A stretch of DNA of 62,538 nucleotides from Chloroflexota bacterium (GTDB lineage Bacteria; Chloroflexota; Dehalococcoidia; Lucifugimonadales; GCA-002723415), in assembly GCA_002721445.1 (NCBI GenBank), contig PBKN01000003.1, positions 1 through 62,538 on the forward strand, in the 5' to 3' direction. The notes under the pieces are model-generated. The model had not been told where the DNA came from. It saw nothing but the letters and a program-made list of their open reading frames with translations, and did not search any database. Position numbers and translations under genes: made by a program. Of this stretch, positions 37,889 through 47,828 are shown one piece after another. Position 1 is the first letter of the stretch, and each line of letters starts with the position of its first letter.

Positions 37889-39253
37889 ATGTTGTCACAC
37901 ATACCTAGTGTAGAAAAAATACTTAATGATAATAGAATTATTGATCTATTAGAAAAATATTCTAGAGATTCAATAATTAAATTGATACGTATTGAATTAG
38001 AAGTTATTAGGCAAAGAATAGTTGATTCGAATTTAGAATTTAATTATGAAGTATTGATAGATAATTTAATAAATAAAGCTAATAATTTATGGTTAAATGA
38101 AATTAAAAATGTAATTAATGCAACTGGAGTGATATTACATACTAATTTAGGTAGAGCCCCTTTAAGTTCAGATGCTGCTGACTCAGTTAGAGACATTTCC
38201 TTAAGTTATTCTGATTTAGAGTTTAGCATTAAATCTGCGAAAAGAGGTTCTAGGCAAGAAATAGTAAGTGATATTTTATGTAATTTAACTGGTGCAGAGT
38301 CTGCATTTGTAGTTAATAATAATGCATCAGCTGTATTTCTAACTATATTAGCATTATGTGAAAATAAAGATGTAATTGTATCTAGAGGAGAAGCAGTTGA
38401 AATTGGTGGAGGCTTTCGTATTCCTGACATAATAAGTAATAGCTCTGCTAATTTAGTAGAGATTGGGACTACTAATAAAACTTATGTACATGATTATGAA
38501 ACTGCTATAAATGATAAATCTGGTTGTATACTTATGGTACATACTAGTAATTTTAAAATAACTGGATTTACTCACTCTGCTGATATTTCAGATTTAGTAA
38601 AATTATCAAGCTCAAAAGGTTTACCGATAATTCAAGATTTAGGTAGTGGTACATTAATTGATACTAGGGATTTTAATCTTGATTATGAACCAACTATTCA
38701 AGATAGTATAAAGTCAGGAATTGATTTAGTATTATTTTCTGGGGATAAATTACTAGGTGGACCTCAGTCAGGGATAATTGTAGGTAAGAAGAAATATTTA
38801 GATTTAATAAAAAAACACCCTATAGCGCGAGCAATTAGAATAGATAAGTTAAATTTAACAGCATTATCATCTACATTATTACATTATATTAAAGATGAAG
38901 CTATAGATAAGATTCCTGTTTGGAAAATGATATCTGCAGACATAGAGAGTTTAAAGGCACGCGTAATAGATTGGCAGAATAAAATAACAATCGAATCAAA
39001 TATTATTGAAGGACAGTCAACAATAGGTGGAGGAAGTTTACCTGGCCAAATATTACCTACTTATCTACTGTCAATTTCTGGTTTAAAGATAGACTGTGGA
39101 GTAAATGAATTTTTTAATAAACTATTGAATAATAAATTTCCAATAGTTGCTCGAATAGAGAAAAACAACATTATATTTGATCCAAGAACTGTTTTAGGTG
39201 ATGAAGATAGTAAATTAATTGATGGGATAAATTCTGTTTATGCGAATATATAA
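37889..39253 (+). CDS. selA: L-seryl-tRNA(Sec) selenium transferase
   Basis: The 454-residue PLP enzyme has IPSVEKIL at the start, INATGVILHTNLGRAPLS, ESAFVVNNNASAVFL, EIGGGFRIPDI, and the lysine segment VLFSGDKLLGGPQSGIIVG, all diagnostic of SelA. It converts seryl-tRNA(Sec) to selenocysteyl-tRNA(Sec) using selenophosphate. tRNA-Sec and SelD are in the same window but in separate transcription units. SelB is not seen here and must be elsewhere. Confidence 0.96.
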   Translation: MLSHIPSVEKILNDNRIIDLLEKYSRDSIIKLIRIELEVIRQRIVDSNLEFNYEVLIDNLINKANNLWLNEIKNVINATGVILHTNLGRAPLSSDAADSVRDISLSYSDLEFSIKSAKRGSRQEIVSDILCNLTGAESAFVVNNNASAVFLTILALCENKDVIVSRGEAVEIGGGFRIPDIISNSSANLVEIGTTNKTYVHDYETAINDKSGCILMVHTSNFKITGFTHSADISDLVKLSSSKGLPIIQDLGSGTLIDTRDFNLDYEPTIQDSIKSGIDLVLFSGDKLLGGPQSGIIVGKKKYLDLIKKHPIARAIRIDKLNLTALSSTLLHYIKDEAIDKIPVWKMISADIESLKARVIDWQNKITIESNIIEGQSTIGGGSLPGQILPTYLLSISGLKIDCGVNEFFNKLLNNKFPIVARIEKNNIIFDPRTVLGDEDSKLIDGINSVYANI

Positions 39254-39295
39254 TAATTATAATTTGTATATTATTTTTTACTAGGATTATAAATT

Positions 39296-40630
39296 ATGAC
39301 TTTATTTGATTTTAATGCTTCTAGTCAATTACTTAGCCATGGTCCTTTAGCACATAGAATGAGACCAATGAATCTAAATGATTTTATTGGACATTCAGAC
39401 ATAATAGGTGACAATTCAATTATAAAAAACGCTTTAGAGAATAATCAGTTATTTTCTATGATATTTTGGGGTCCTCCTGGTTGCGGTAAAACAACATTAG
39501 CAAAGTTAATTGGAAATACAGATAATTATATTTTTTCTGAAATGAGTGCAGTTGTATCAGGAGTGGCAGATATAAAAAAACAATTATCTAATGCTCAAAA
39601 ATCTTTGAGTATGTATTCTAAAAGATCAGTTCTTTTTATTGATGAAATACATAGATTTAACAAATCTCAACAGGATGTCATATTACCTTATGTTGAAAAC
39701 GGAACAATAATATTATTGGGAGCTACTACTGAAAATCCTTCTTTTGAAATAATATCTCCTTTATTATCTAGATGTAAGCTGTTTGTATTTAATCAATTAA
39801 AAGTTGAAGATTTGAAATTGATTGTTGAAAATGCACTTAATAATACTGATAAGGGTATTGGTTCATTAAAAGCTGAAATTGATGCAGACGCATTAGATTT
39901 GTTAATTAATATATCTGGTGGAGATGCTAGGATATTATTAAACACTTTGGAAATTGCAGCTCTTTATTCTAAACCAAATAAAGATTCACAAAGACTAATA
40001 ACAAAGCCTATAATTCAAAACGCAAATCAATATCCATCGTACAACTATGATAAATCTGGAGATTACCACTATAATTATATTTCTGCATTAATAAAGTCTA
40101 TCAGGGGATCTGATCCAAATGCATCATTATATTGGCTAGCTAGGATATTAGATTCTGGAGAAGATCCTGTATTTGTTAGTAGAAGATTGGTTATTCTTGC
40201 TTCTGAAGATATAGGTATGGCAGATCCTAATGCTTTATTACTAGCAATTGCAGGTCAGCAGGCAGTATCTCTAATTGGAATGCCAGAATGTAGAATTAAC
40301 TTATCTCAAGTAGTTGTTTATCTATCTACTGCACCCAAGAGTAACAGTGTTTATACAGCTATAAACGAAGCTATGTCTGATGCTAAATATACCTTTAAAG
40401 AAGAAGTTCCTTTACACCTACGAAACCCAGTTACTGAAACTATGAAAGATCTTGGATATGGAAAAGGATATAAATATGCTCATGATTATCCAGACAACTT
40501 TGCTCAAATGGATAATTTACCTGATAAGGTAAAAGATAAAAAATATTATTTTCCTAGTAATCAGGGTTTTGAGTTAAAGATAATTGAAAGGTTGAAAAAA
40601 CTTTGGGGTGATAAGTATTTTAATAAATAA
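39296..40630 (+). CDS. rarA: Replication-associated recombination protein A (MgsA/RarA AAA+)
   Basis: The 444-residue clamp-loader-like ATPase begins PLAHRMRPMNLNDFIGH and has Walker A WGPPGCGKTTLAKLI, Walker B VLFIDEIHRFNKSQQD, sensor GATTENPSFEI and the C-terminal tetramerisation domain (RRLVILASEDIGMADP; YGKGYKYAHDYP). It acts at stalled replication forks. It starts about 40 bases after selA on the same strand. Confidence 0.94.
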   Translation: MTLFDFNASSQLLSHGPLAHRMRPMNLNDFIGHSDIIGDNSIIKNALENNQLFSMIFWGPPGCGKTTLAKLIGNTDNYIFSEMSAVVSGVADIKKQLSNAQKSLSMYSKRSVLFIDEIHRFNKSQQDVILPYVENGTIILLGATTENPSFEIISPLLSRCKLFVFNQLKVEDLKLIVENALNNTDKGIGSLKAEIDADALDLLINISGGDARILLNTLEIAALYSKPNKDSQRLITKPIIQNANQYPSYNYDKSGDYHYNYISALIKSIRGSDPNASLYWLARILDSGEDPVFVSRRLVILASEDIGMADPNALLLAIAGQQAVSLIGMPECRINLSQVVVYLSTAPKSNSVYTAINEAMSDAKYTFKEEVPLHLRNPVTETMKDLGYGKGYKYAHDYPDNFAQMDNLPDKVKDKKYYFPSNQGFELKIIERLKKLWGDKYFNK

Positions 40631-40631
40631 A

Positions 40632-41678
40632 TTAATTTGATTTATAATTCTTTTTCATAATACCTGATAATGAATTAAGGGCAAAATAAATATCTTCTGA
40701 TGATATATCTGAGTGAGTTACAAATCTCCATCTTTTATCTGGTTTTCCACCTTTAATACCAATTTTATTTAATTCATCAGATATTAATTGTGGATTAGGT
40801 ACCAATAAGTCAAAAAATACTAAATTTGTTGGTAGTTTTTCTGGGCTTATTTCAATTCCGGGTATTTCTTTTAAACCTTTAGCTAATATTTGTGCATTCG
40901 TGTGATCATCTTTTAATCTATCAATCATGCTGTTTAATGCAACTATTCCTGAAGCAGCGACTATTCCTAGTTGCCTCATAGCTCCACCTAATGTTTTTCT
41001 CCAGTATTTAGCTCTAGAAATAAATTCTTTATCTCCACATATAATTGATCCTATAGGGCAACTCAGTCCTTTAGATAAACAAAAAGTTATACTATCAGCT
41101 GAAGAAGTTAATTTTGAAACAGGTATCCCCAAATATACAGATGCATTAAATATTCTAGCTCCATCTAAATGTAGCTTAATATTATTATCTTTCGCTAATT
41201 TACCTATGTTATCCGAATATTCTGTACTTAACACTGCCCCACCGCATGCATTTTGGGTATTTTCAATCGATACCATAGAAGTACTTGGATAATTAATACT
41301 TTGAGGAGTTTTAATCGCACTAATTATATCATCAGGCTTTAATTCTCCATTTTCTTGATTTGGTATTACATGTATAGATATTCCGCCTAAAGTAGATGCT
41401 CCACTATTTTCTCCTCTAAATATATGCGATTTGTTACCAATTATTATTTCATCTCCTCTTTGAGAATGACTCAATATAGAAACTAAATTCCCCATTGTTC
41501 CACTGCTGACTAAAAGAGCATCTTCTTTACCAAGTAATTTTGCAGCTAAATCTTCTAATTCATTTACCGTTGGATCTTCACTCAACATATCGTCCCCAAG
41601 CTTAGCTGAGTAAATGGCTTCTCTCATTGCTTTGGTTGGATGTGTAGATGTATCACTTCTAAAATCTATTTTTTGCAT
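40632..41678 (-). CDS. ltaE: Low-specificity L-threonine aldolase
   Basis: This 348-residue PLP fold-type I enzyme starts DFRSDTSTHPTKAMREAI, with GDDMLSEDPTVNELE, the segment LHLDGARIFNASV (cofactor Asp) and the lysine region SITFCLSKGLSCPIGS. It cleaves L-threonine/allo-threonine to glycine and acetaldehyde. Its stop is adjacent to the convergent rarA stop. Confidence 0.93.
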   Translation of the reverse strand: MQKIDFRSDTSTHPTKAMREAIYSAKLGDDMLSEDPTVNELEDLAAKLLGKEDALLVSSGTMGNLVSILSHSQRGDEIIIGNKSHIFRGENSGASTLGGISIHVIPNQENGELKPDDIISAIKTPQSINYPSTSMVSIENTQNACGGAVLSTEYSDNIGKLAKDNNIKLHLDGARIFNASVYLGIPVSKLTSSADSITFCLSKGLSCPIGSIICGDKEFISRAKYWRKTLGGAMRQLGIVAASGIVALNSMIDRLKDDHTNAQILAKGLKEIPGIEISPEKLPTNLVFFDLLVPNPQLISDELNKIGIKGGKPDKRWRFVTHSDISSEDIYFALNSLSGIMKKNYKSN

Positions 41679-41819
41679 TTTATTCCTTAATGGTATTAAC
41701 TTTTTAATAAAAATATTATAAATTATTTATTTGATAATATATTAGCAGATAAATTTGTAAAATAACTAATTATTAGGTTATATTAAAAATAAGTAGAAAT
41801 AAAAAAATAGGAGAATTTT

Positions 41820-43229
41820 TTGGAAAATAAAGAAGATAATTATCGGATTGAAAGAGATTCAATAGGTGAATTTAAAGTTCCTAGTGAAGCTTTATATGGT
41901 GCACAAACTATGAGAGCTATTTTAAATTTCCCAATAAGTGATTTAAAATTTCCAAGAAATTTTATTAGAGGACTTGCTGAAATTAAATTAGCAGCAGCTG
42001 AAGTTAATGTTGATTTAGGTTTGTTAGAGCCTGAAATTGGAGATATTATTGTTCAAGTATGTAGAGAAGTAATAAATGGAGATTTTGATGACCAGTTCTT
42101 AGTAGATATTTTTCAAACAGGATCTGGAACGTCTACAAATATGAATTTTAATGAAGTTATTTCAAATAGAGCTATTCAAAAACTTGGAGGAGAAATAGGG
42201 TCAAAAACTCCAGTGCATCCAAATGATCATGTTAATCTAGGTCAATCTTCAAATGATGTTATTCCTTCTGCAATACATATTTCTGCATTAATTGGTATTC
42301 AAAATGAGTTAATTGGTGTATTGGAAAATTTTCGTGATGAATTAAACAATAAAGCACAAGATTTTATGCCAATTGTAAAAACTGGTAGGACTCATTTACA
42401 AGATGCTACACCAATTAGATTAGGTCAAGAATTTGAAGGTTATTCTGGGCAAATAGAGAGAAGGATAGATAAATTATTTGAAGTAGTTAACCAATTATCT
42501 GAGTTAGCAATTGGGGGTACTGCAGTTGGTACTGGTGTGAACACTCACCCTGATTTTGCTATGAAAGTATGTAATAAATTGTCTGAATCATTAGGTTTTC
42601 CGGTCAATGAAACTACTAACCATTTTCAAGCTCAAAGTACTTTAGATACCATAGTAGAATGTAGCGGAGCACTTAAAACTTTAGCTGTTAGCTTAATGAA
42701 GATAGCAAATGATATAAGATGGTTAGGATCTGGACCTAGAGCAGGGTTTGGAGAAGTTGAATTACCTGCTGTACAACCTGGAAGTTCTATAATGCCTGGT
42801 AAAGTTAATCCGGTTATTCCTGAATCAGTATGTCAAGTTTGTGCACAAGTTATTGGTAATGATTCTACAATTGTTATAGCTGGACAGTCGGGAAATTTTG
42901 AAATAAACGTTATGATGCCTGTTGCTGCATATAATTTATTACAATCTATAGATATATTGTCAAAAGCTGTAGAGAATTTTAATGAACAATGTATTAAAGG
43001 ATTAAAATCAACATCAAAAGGGCCTTCTATGGTCGAACAAGGTTTATCAATAGTAACAACTCTCGTACCTCATATAGGATATGATGCTTCAGCAAGTCTA
43101 GCTAAAGAAGCTCAAGCTTTAGGTAAAACTGTTAAAGAAGTTGCATTAGAAAAGACTGATTTTTCTGCAGATGAATTAGATGTTATACTTGATCCGGAAA
43201 AAATGACTAAACCTTCAGATAAACTATAA
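41820..43229 (+). CDS. fumC: Fumarate hydratase class II
   Basis: The 469-residue fumarase/aspartase-superfamily enzyme has YRIERDSIGEFKVPSEALYGAQT, GSGTSTNMNFNEVI, GRTHLQDATPIRLGQEF and the signature GSSIMPGKVNPVIPE. The class II fumarase branch is favoured over aspartase by the QSSNDVIPSAIHI and the substrate-loop context. It starts with TTG at 41,820, with AGGAG seven or so bases upstream. It is a TCA-cycle enzyme in the cytoplasm. Confidence 0.9.
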   Translation: MENKEDNYRIERDSIGEFKVPSEALYGAQTMRAILNFPISDLKFPRNFIRGLAEIKLAAAEVNVDLGLLEPEIGDIIVQVCREVINGDFDDQFLVDIFQTGSGTSTNMNFNEVISNRAIQKLGGEIGSKTPVHPNDHVNLGQSSNDVIPSAIHISALIGIQNELIGVLENFRDELNNKAQDFMPIVKTGRTHLQDATPIRLGQEFEGYSGQIERRIDKLFEVVNQLSELAIGGTAVGTGVNTHPDFAMKVCNKLSESLGFPVNETTNHFQAQSTLDTIVECSGALKTLAVSLMKIANDIRWLGSGPRAGFGEVELPAVQPGSSIMPGKVNPVIPESVCQVCAQVIGNDSTIVIAGQSGNFEINVMMPVAAYNLLQSIDILSKAVENFNEQCIKGLKSTSKGPSMVEQGLSIVTTLVPHIGYDASASLAKEAQALGKTVKEVALEKTDFSADELDVILDPEKMTKPSDKL

Positions 43230-43235
43230 ATATTT

Positions 43236-44486
43236 TTATTTGTTTAATATTTGAGTTGCTTTTATCTTTGCTTGATCTTTATTTTTGATATTTCCGTCTA
43301 ACTTTTCATGTAAAAGGTAATCCATAATTTCCTTGATTATTGGTCCTGGTTTAGCTCCAAGTGCGATTATTTCTTTCCCATTTAGAGGAGGAATAGTATC
43401 CTTTAATTTATTTAAATATAGATCAATCTTTTGACAAACATTTTCATTGGAAAAATAACGGTTTATTATTATTGCTTCATATTTATATTTATATAGCTGT
43501 TTATATATAGAACTATTTTTTAATTTATCTAATTTAACGTTTTGTAATAATTGTTTAATTTCATTTGTATCTCTTAAAGTTTTTATAAATATAGAATCTA
43601 AATATAATTTTTCAGCAAAATAAATAATATTTTGTATATTTAAGTTATATATTAATATGCCAATCAAAATTAAATCATCTATATATTCATCTTTAAATTG
43701 AAAATTATCAAATATTTCGTTAATTTTTGTATTTAAATTAATATTAGGTTGAATAATATCTAATATTTTTAAAGTATCTAAATACAGTAAAATTTTTGAC
43801 CTAGAATCTTCTCTTAGAATTTTTATTAATTCATTCTTTATACGGAATCCGGTAATAGAATTAATATTAGATTTAAATTCATTGATTTTAGACAACGTTT
43901 GGTTATCTATATTAAAGTTTAATCTAATTGAATATCTAATGGCCCTTAAAATCCTTGTTGGATCATCAGAAAAACTATTGTCATGAATAATTCTAATATT
44001 TTTATTATTAATATCATTTATCCCATTGAATGGATCTATAATGTTACCTAAACTTGCTGGATTAAGAGATAATGCCATTGAATTTATAGTAAAATCTCTT
44101 CTGTAAAGGTCATCATCTATAGAACATTTACTTGTAATTTTAGGTAGAGATCCAGGTGAAGAATAAACTTCTTTTCTAGCTTCGGTGATATCTATAATAT
44201 TATTATTTACTTTTAGTTTATAAGTGAAAAATTGGGATTTGAATATTATTTTACCACCTAAATATTCTGAAAGATTTTGTACTAAATTTGAATCTCCATT
44301 CACTAAGGTTAGGTCTATATCTTTTGGTCGTTTATTTAATAATATGTCTCTTAAACATCCACCAACAAGAAATAAGCTTGCTGAGTTACGTTCAGTAAAC
44401 TCTCCACATTTGATCAGTAAATCAAATATTTGAGTTGATAAGCATTCATTTAATCTTTTAGAAATATTTATTTTTGAGTTATTCAT
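43236..44486 (-). CDS. CCA tRNA nucleotidyltransferase / poly(A) polymerase family
   Basis: From the ATG at 44,486 the protein has about 416 residues. It carries a class II nucleotidyltransferase head (LVGGCLRDILLNKRPKDIDLTL), DITEARKEVY, RRDFTINSMAL and DDPTRILRAIRYSIRLNF, then a helical body ending in GAKPGPIIKEIMDYLL. This is the CCA-adding family. At least tRNA-Arg here lacks an encoded CCA and needs it. A GTG at 44,501 is an alternative start. Confidence 0.88.
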   Translation of the reverse strand: MNNSKINISKRLNECLSTQIFDLLIKCGEFTERNSASLFLVGGCLRDILLNKRPKDIDLTLVNGDSNLVQNLSEYLGGKIIFKSQFFTYKLKVNNNIIDITEARKEVYSSPGSLPKITSKCSIDDDLYRRDFTINSMALSLNPASLGNIIDPFNGINDINNKNIRIIHDNSFSDDPTRILRAIRYSIRLNFNIDNQTLSKINEFKSNINSITGFRIKNELIKILREDSRSKILLYLDTLKILDIIQPNINLNTKINEIFDNFQFKDEYIDDLILIGILIYNLNIQNIIYFAEKLYLDSIFIKTLRDTNEIKQLLQNVKLDKLKNSSIYKQLYKYKYEAIIINRYFSNENVCQKIDLYLNKLKDTIPPLNGKEIIALGAKPGPIIKEIMDYLLHEKLDGNIKNKDQAKIKATQILNK

Positions 44487-44599
44487 ATTTATTTTTAACA
44501 CTTTTAATAATTACAAATTTATGTAATTTGATTATAATTAAATTAAATTATTTGGGTCAATTCAAATAAATTATAAAATACTGAACTAAGAGTTATATA

Positions 44600-45100
44600 A
44601 TGTTAGATATTTTTAAATATTGCTATCAATGTGGTAAATCACTATCTTACAAGAATATAGACAATAACAATATCCCTTATTGTGATAAATGTGAAAGGTT
44701 TTTTTATTCTGACCCAAAACTAGTTGTAGTTGTTTTAGTGGAACATAATTCTAAATTAGTGTTAATTAAACGTTCTTTTGAACCTGCTATGGGTAAATGG
44801 TGCTTTCCTTCTGGTTATGTTAATAAAGGTGAAAAAGTTGAAAAAGCTGCAATTAGAGAAGTTAAAGAAGAAACAGGTTTAGATATAAAAATAAATCAAT
44901 TTATAGGATTATATTCATCAGATAATAATCCTGTAATAATTGCAGCGTTTTCAGCAAAATCAATTGGAGGTAAACTATATTCAGGATATGAGACCGATGC
45001 TGTTGATTTAATAGAAATAGATAGTTTATCTGAGTTCCCTTTTGAATTTGATGAAAAGATTTATAACGATTATTTAAATATTATAAGATTAAATAATTGA
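44600..45100 (+). CDS. Nudix hydrolase with N-terminal zinc ribbon
   Basis: The 166-residue protein has a four-cysteine zinc ribbon (C8, C11, C28, C31), then YSDPKLVVVVLVEHN and a full Nudix box in GYVNKGEKVEKAAIREVKEETGL. This arrangement is typical of the NudC-like/ADP-ribose-type Nudix proteins found widely in bacteria. The substrate is probably a nucleoside diphosphate derivative. It is first in a tight run with selD (8 bases) and argS. Confidence 0.87.
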   Translation: MLDIFKYCYQCGKSLSYKNIDNNNIPYCDKCERFFYSDPKLVVVVLVEHNSKLVLIKRSFEPAMGKWCFPSGYVNKGEKVEKAAIREVKEETGLDIKINQFIGLYSSDNNPVIIAAFSAKSIGGKLYSGYETDAVDLIEIDSLSEFPFEFDEKIYNDYLNIIRLNN

Positions 45101-45108
45101 GGAGTTAT

Positions 45109-46158
45109 ATGACACAAGATATACATTTGACTCAATTAGCTAATTCTGGAGGTTGAGCCTCTAAATATAGTCAAAAAGACTTAGCGCAGGTTCTGCGTCA
45201 GATTAGCAATGAATTTGATGAAAATTTAATAGTAAGTAATTCTTCATTTGATGATGCTTCAGTTTATAAATTAAATGAAGATATTGCTCTAGTAACTTCT
45301 GTTGATTTTTTTCCTCCTATTGTAGATGATCCGTATGATTATGGACAAATATCTGCAGCTAATGCTTTTAGTGATATATATGCAATGGGAGCTATTCCTA
45401 TAAGTGCATTAAATATTGTAGGGTTTCCAAATGACCTTACAGAAGATATTCTTGTAGAAATATTGCGTGGAGGCAACGATAAAGCTAAGGAAGCTGGTAT
45501 TGTGATTTCGGGTGGCCATACTATAAAAGATAAAGAGCCTAAATATGGATTAAGTGTTACAGGTATTATTAAGCCAGGAGAAGAAATAACAAATTCTAAT
45601 TCAAAAGTAAAAGACGATATTATTTTAACTAAACCTATAGGCACTGGTATTATTACAGCAGCTCATATAAATAAGACGGTGAGTGAATCAACTTTACATT
45701 CAGCTATAGATTCAATGAAAAAGTTAAATAAAGATGCTTCGTTAATTATGAAAGATATTGGTGTTAACGGATGTACAGATATTACTGGCTTTGGTTTATT
45801 AGGTCACTTATATAATTTGTGTAAATCGAGCAATGTTACTGCAAATATAGATTTTAAATCTGTACCTTTTTTTGATGGTGTTTTTGATTTACTTAAGAAA
45901 AATGATTTTCCTGGAGGTAGTAAAAGTAATTTTGATTTTTTAAATGATTTTGTAAAATGGAATAATATTATAGATAATAAAAACAAATTGCTTTTATGTG
46001 ATGCTCAAACTTCTGGAGGCTTATTGATTACTTTACCTAAGTCAAAATCTAAAGATTTAATTGATAGACTAAATAGTTCGGGGATAAATAATGCTGCAAT
46101 TATTGGTGAGGTTTCTAAATTGAGTAATGATAGTAAATATATATCAGTTGAAGGCTAA
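45109..46158 (+). CDS. selD: Selenide, water dikinase, itself a selenoprotein (UGA at codon 16)
   Basis: The ATG at 45,109 has GGAG four bases upstream. The frame reads MTQDIHLTQLANSGG, then TGA at 45,154-45,156, then ASKYSQKDLAQVL and on without interruption to 46,158, 349 residues in all. The UGA falls on the catalytic Cys/Sec of SelD, in the context GG-U-x-x-K. Later motifs are [33 protein letters not shown]-like (here [14 protein letters not shown]), GGHTIKD and CDAQTSGGLLI. It makes selenophosphate from selenide and ATP. A hairpin follows the UGA. Conventional gene callers would start this gene late, near 45,385. Confidence 0.95.
45183..45199 (+). promoter_or_regulatory. Bacterial SECIS-like hairpin in selD
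   Basis: CGCAG (45,185-45,189) pairs with CTGCG (45,193-45,197) around a GTT loop, extended by a G-U pair at 45,184/45,198. The apical part GCAGGTTCTGC closely resembles the fdhF SECIS tip of E. coli. The loop starts 33 bases after the UGA, inside the range where SelB-bound elements occur. Confidence 0.75.
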
Positions 46159-46165
46159 TATATAA

Positions 46166-47821
46166 ATGTTTGTAGAACACATAATAAATATTTTAAATAA
46201 TTGTTTGTTAGATTTAAAAAAAGAAGGTTTATCTATTGAATTTGAAATAGATAAATCTTTATTGGAAAAACCTCAAAAATCTATTCATGGTGATTATGCT
46301 TGTACAATTGCTATGAAATTTGCTCATAAATTAAATTTAAAACCTATAGATTTTGCTAATAGTATTGTTGAGAAAATAAATAGCGATCATATTATTGATA
46401 AAGCTTGGGTACAGCAACCAGGTTTTATTAATTTTTCAATTAAGAATTCTGCATTAGTTGACCAGGTAAAGAAAGTTATTAAAGAGGGGGAAAAGTTTGG
46501 GGATATTATTAGAGATACAGCAGAAAAAATTCAAATAGAATTTGTAAGTGTTAACCCTACTGGTCCTTTACATGTTGGACATGCGAGAGGGGCAGTTATA
46601 GGAAGTACTTTGGCTAATGTATTAGAATCAGCTGGTTATATAGTTGAAAGAGAATATTATATCAATGACGCTGGCAAGCAAATTAAATTATTTAATGATA
46701 GTTTATTTGCTCGTCTTCTTGAGATACTAGGAAAAGAAAATAAATTTCCAGAAGATGGTTACGTAGGAGCATATGTAATAGATATTGCAAAACAATTTAT
46801 AGAAAAAAATAATGAGAATTTTGAAATATTTGATGAAAAGGATATTTATAATAAATTATCTAAATTCGGTATGAACTTTATATTAGATTCAATCAAGGAA
46901 GATATGAAGGAATTAAAAGTAAATTATGATGTTTGGTTTAGTGAAAATGATCTTTATAAAAATGGTGATTTTAATGCATCTATAGATCTTTTAAGACAAA
47001 ATGGTTCTCTAATAGATTCTGAAGGCGCAGTTTGGTTCAAAACTGAGAATGATGATAATAATAAAGTTGTAATAAGAAGTAATGGTGATCCAACTTATTT
47101 TGCTTCAGATATTGCATATCATTACAATAAATTTATTAAACGTAAATTTAATAAAGTAATAGATATATGGGGTGCAGACCATCAAGGTCAAATTCCTTTT
47201 ATGAAATCTATGATAGAAAAAATTGGTATAGATAAAAACAATCTAAATTTATTGATTTATCAGTTAGTTACCTTAAAAAGAGGTGGAGAAGTAGTTAGAA
47301 TCTCTAAGCGTACGGGAGATTTAATTACTTTTAAAGAATTACTTGAAGACGTTGGCCCAGATGTTTGTAGATTCTTTTTCTTATCGAGATCTTCTGAAAG
47401 CCAGATGGAATTTGATATAGATTTAGCTAAAAAAGAGTCTGAAGATAATCCTGTATATTATATTCAATATGCTTATGCAAGGATTTGTGGGATTTTAAGG
47501 TTAGCAGATGAAAAAGGAATTGATTATTCTAATCCAGATTTGAATTTAATATCAGATAATTCTGAATTAGATATGATTAGAAAAATGATTGCATTGCCAG
47601 AGGTTATTTTAAAAATATCTGATACTCTTGGACCTCATCAATTAACACATTATGCTATGGAATTTGCAAATAGTTTCCATTTATTCTATCAAAATTGCAG
47701 AGTAATTTCTGATGAAGATTTAGAGATAAGTAAATCTAGGTTAAGTTTAGTTTTATCAGCTAAAATAATATTGGCAAAATATTTAACATTAATGGGATTA
47801 AATAAACCTGAGAGAATGTAG
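46166..47821 (+). CDS. argS: Arginyl-tRNA synthetase
   Basis: The 551-residue class I synthetase has the N-terminal Add-1 domain, the HIGH-type motif VNPTGPLHVGHARGAVIGS, YINDAGKQ, a KMSKS equivalent in VVRISKRTGDLITF, and the DALR anticodon-binding domain at the end (LTHYAMEFANSFHLFYQNCRV). It starts 7 bases after selD and is probably co-transcribed with it. Confidence 0.96.
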   Translation: MFVEHIINILNNCLLDLKKEGLSIEFEIDKSLLEKPQKSIHGDYACTIAMKFAHKLNLKPIDFANSIVEKINSDHIIDKAWVQQPGFINFSIKNSALVDQVKKVIKEGEKFGDIIRDTAEKIQIEFVSVNPTGPLHVGHARGAVIGSTLANVLESAGYIVEREYYINDAGKQIKLFNDSLFARLLEILGKENKFPEDGYVGAYVIDIAKQFIEKNNENFEIFDEKDIYNKLSKFGMNFILDSIKEDMKELKVNYDVWFSENDLYKNGDFNASIDLLRQNGSLIDSEGAVWFKTENDDNNKVVIRSNGDPTYFASDIAYHYNKFIKRKFNKVIDIWGADHQGQIPFMKSMIEKIGIDKNNLNLLIYQLVTLKRGGEVVRISKRTGDLITFKELLEDVGPDVCRFFFLSRSSESQMEFDIDLAKKESEDNPVYYIQYAYARICGILRLADEKGIDYSNPDLNLISDNSELDMIRKMIALPEVILKISDTLGPHQLTHYAMEFANSFHLFYQNCRVISDEDLEISKSRLSLVLSAKIILAKYLTLMGLNKPERM

Positions 47822-47828
47822 AATAATA

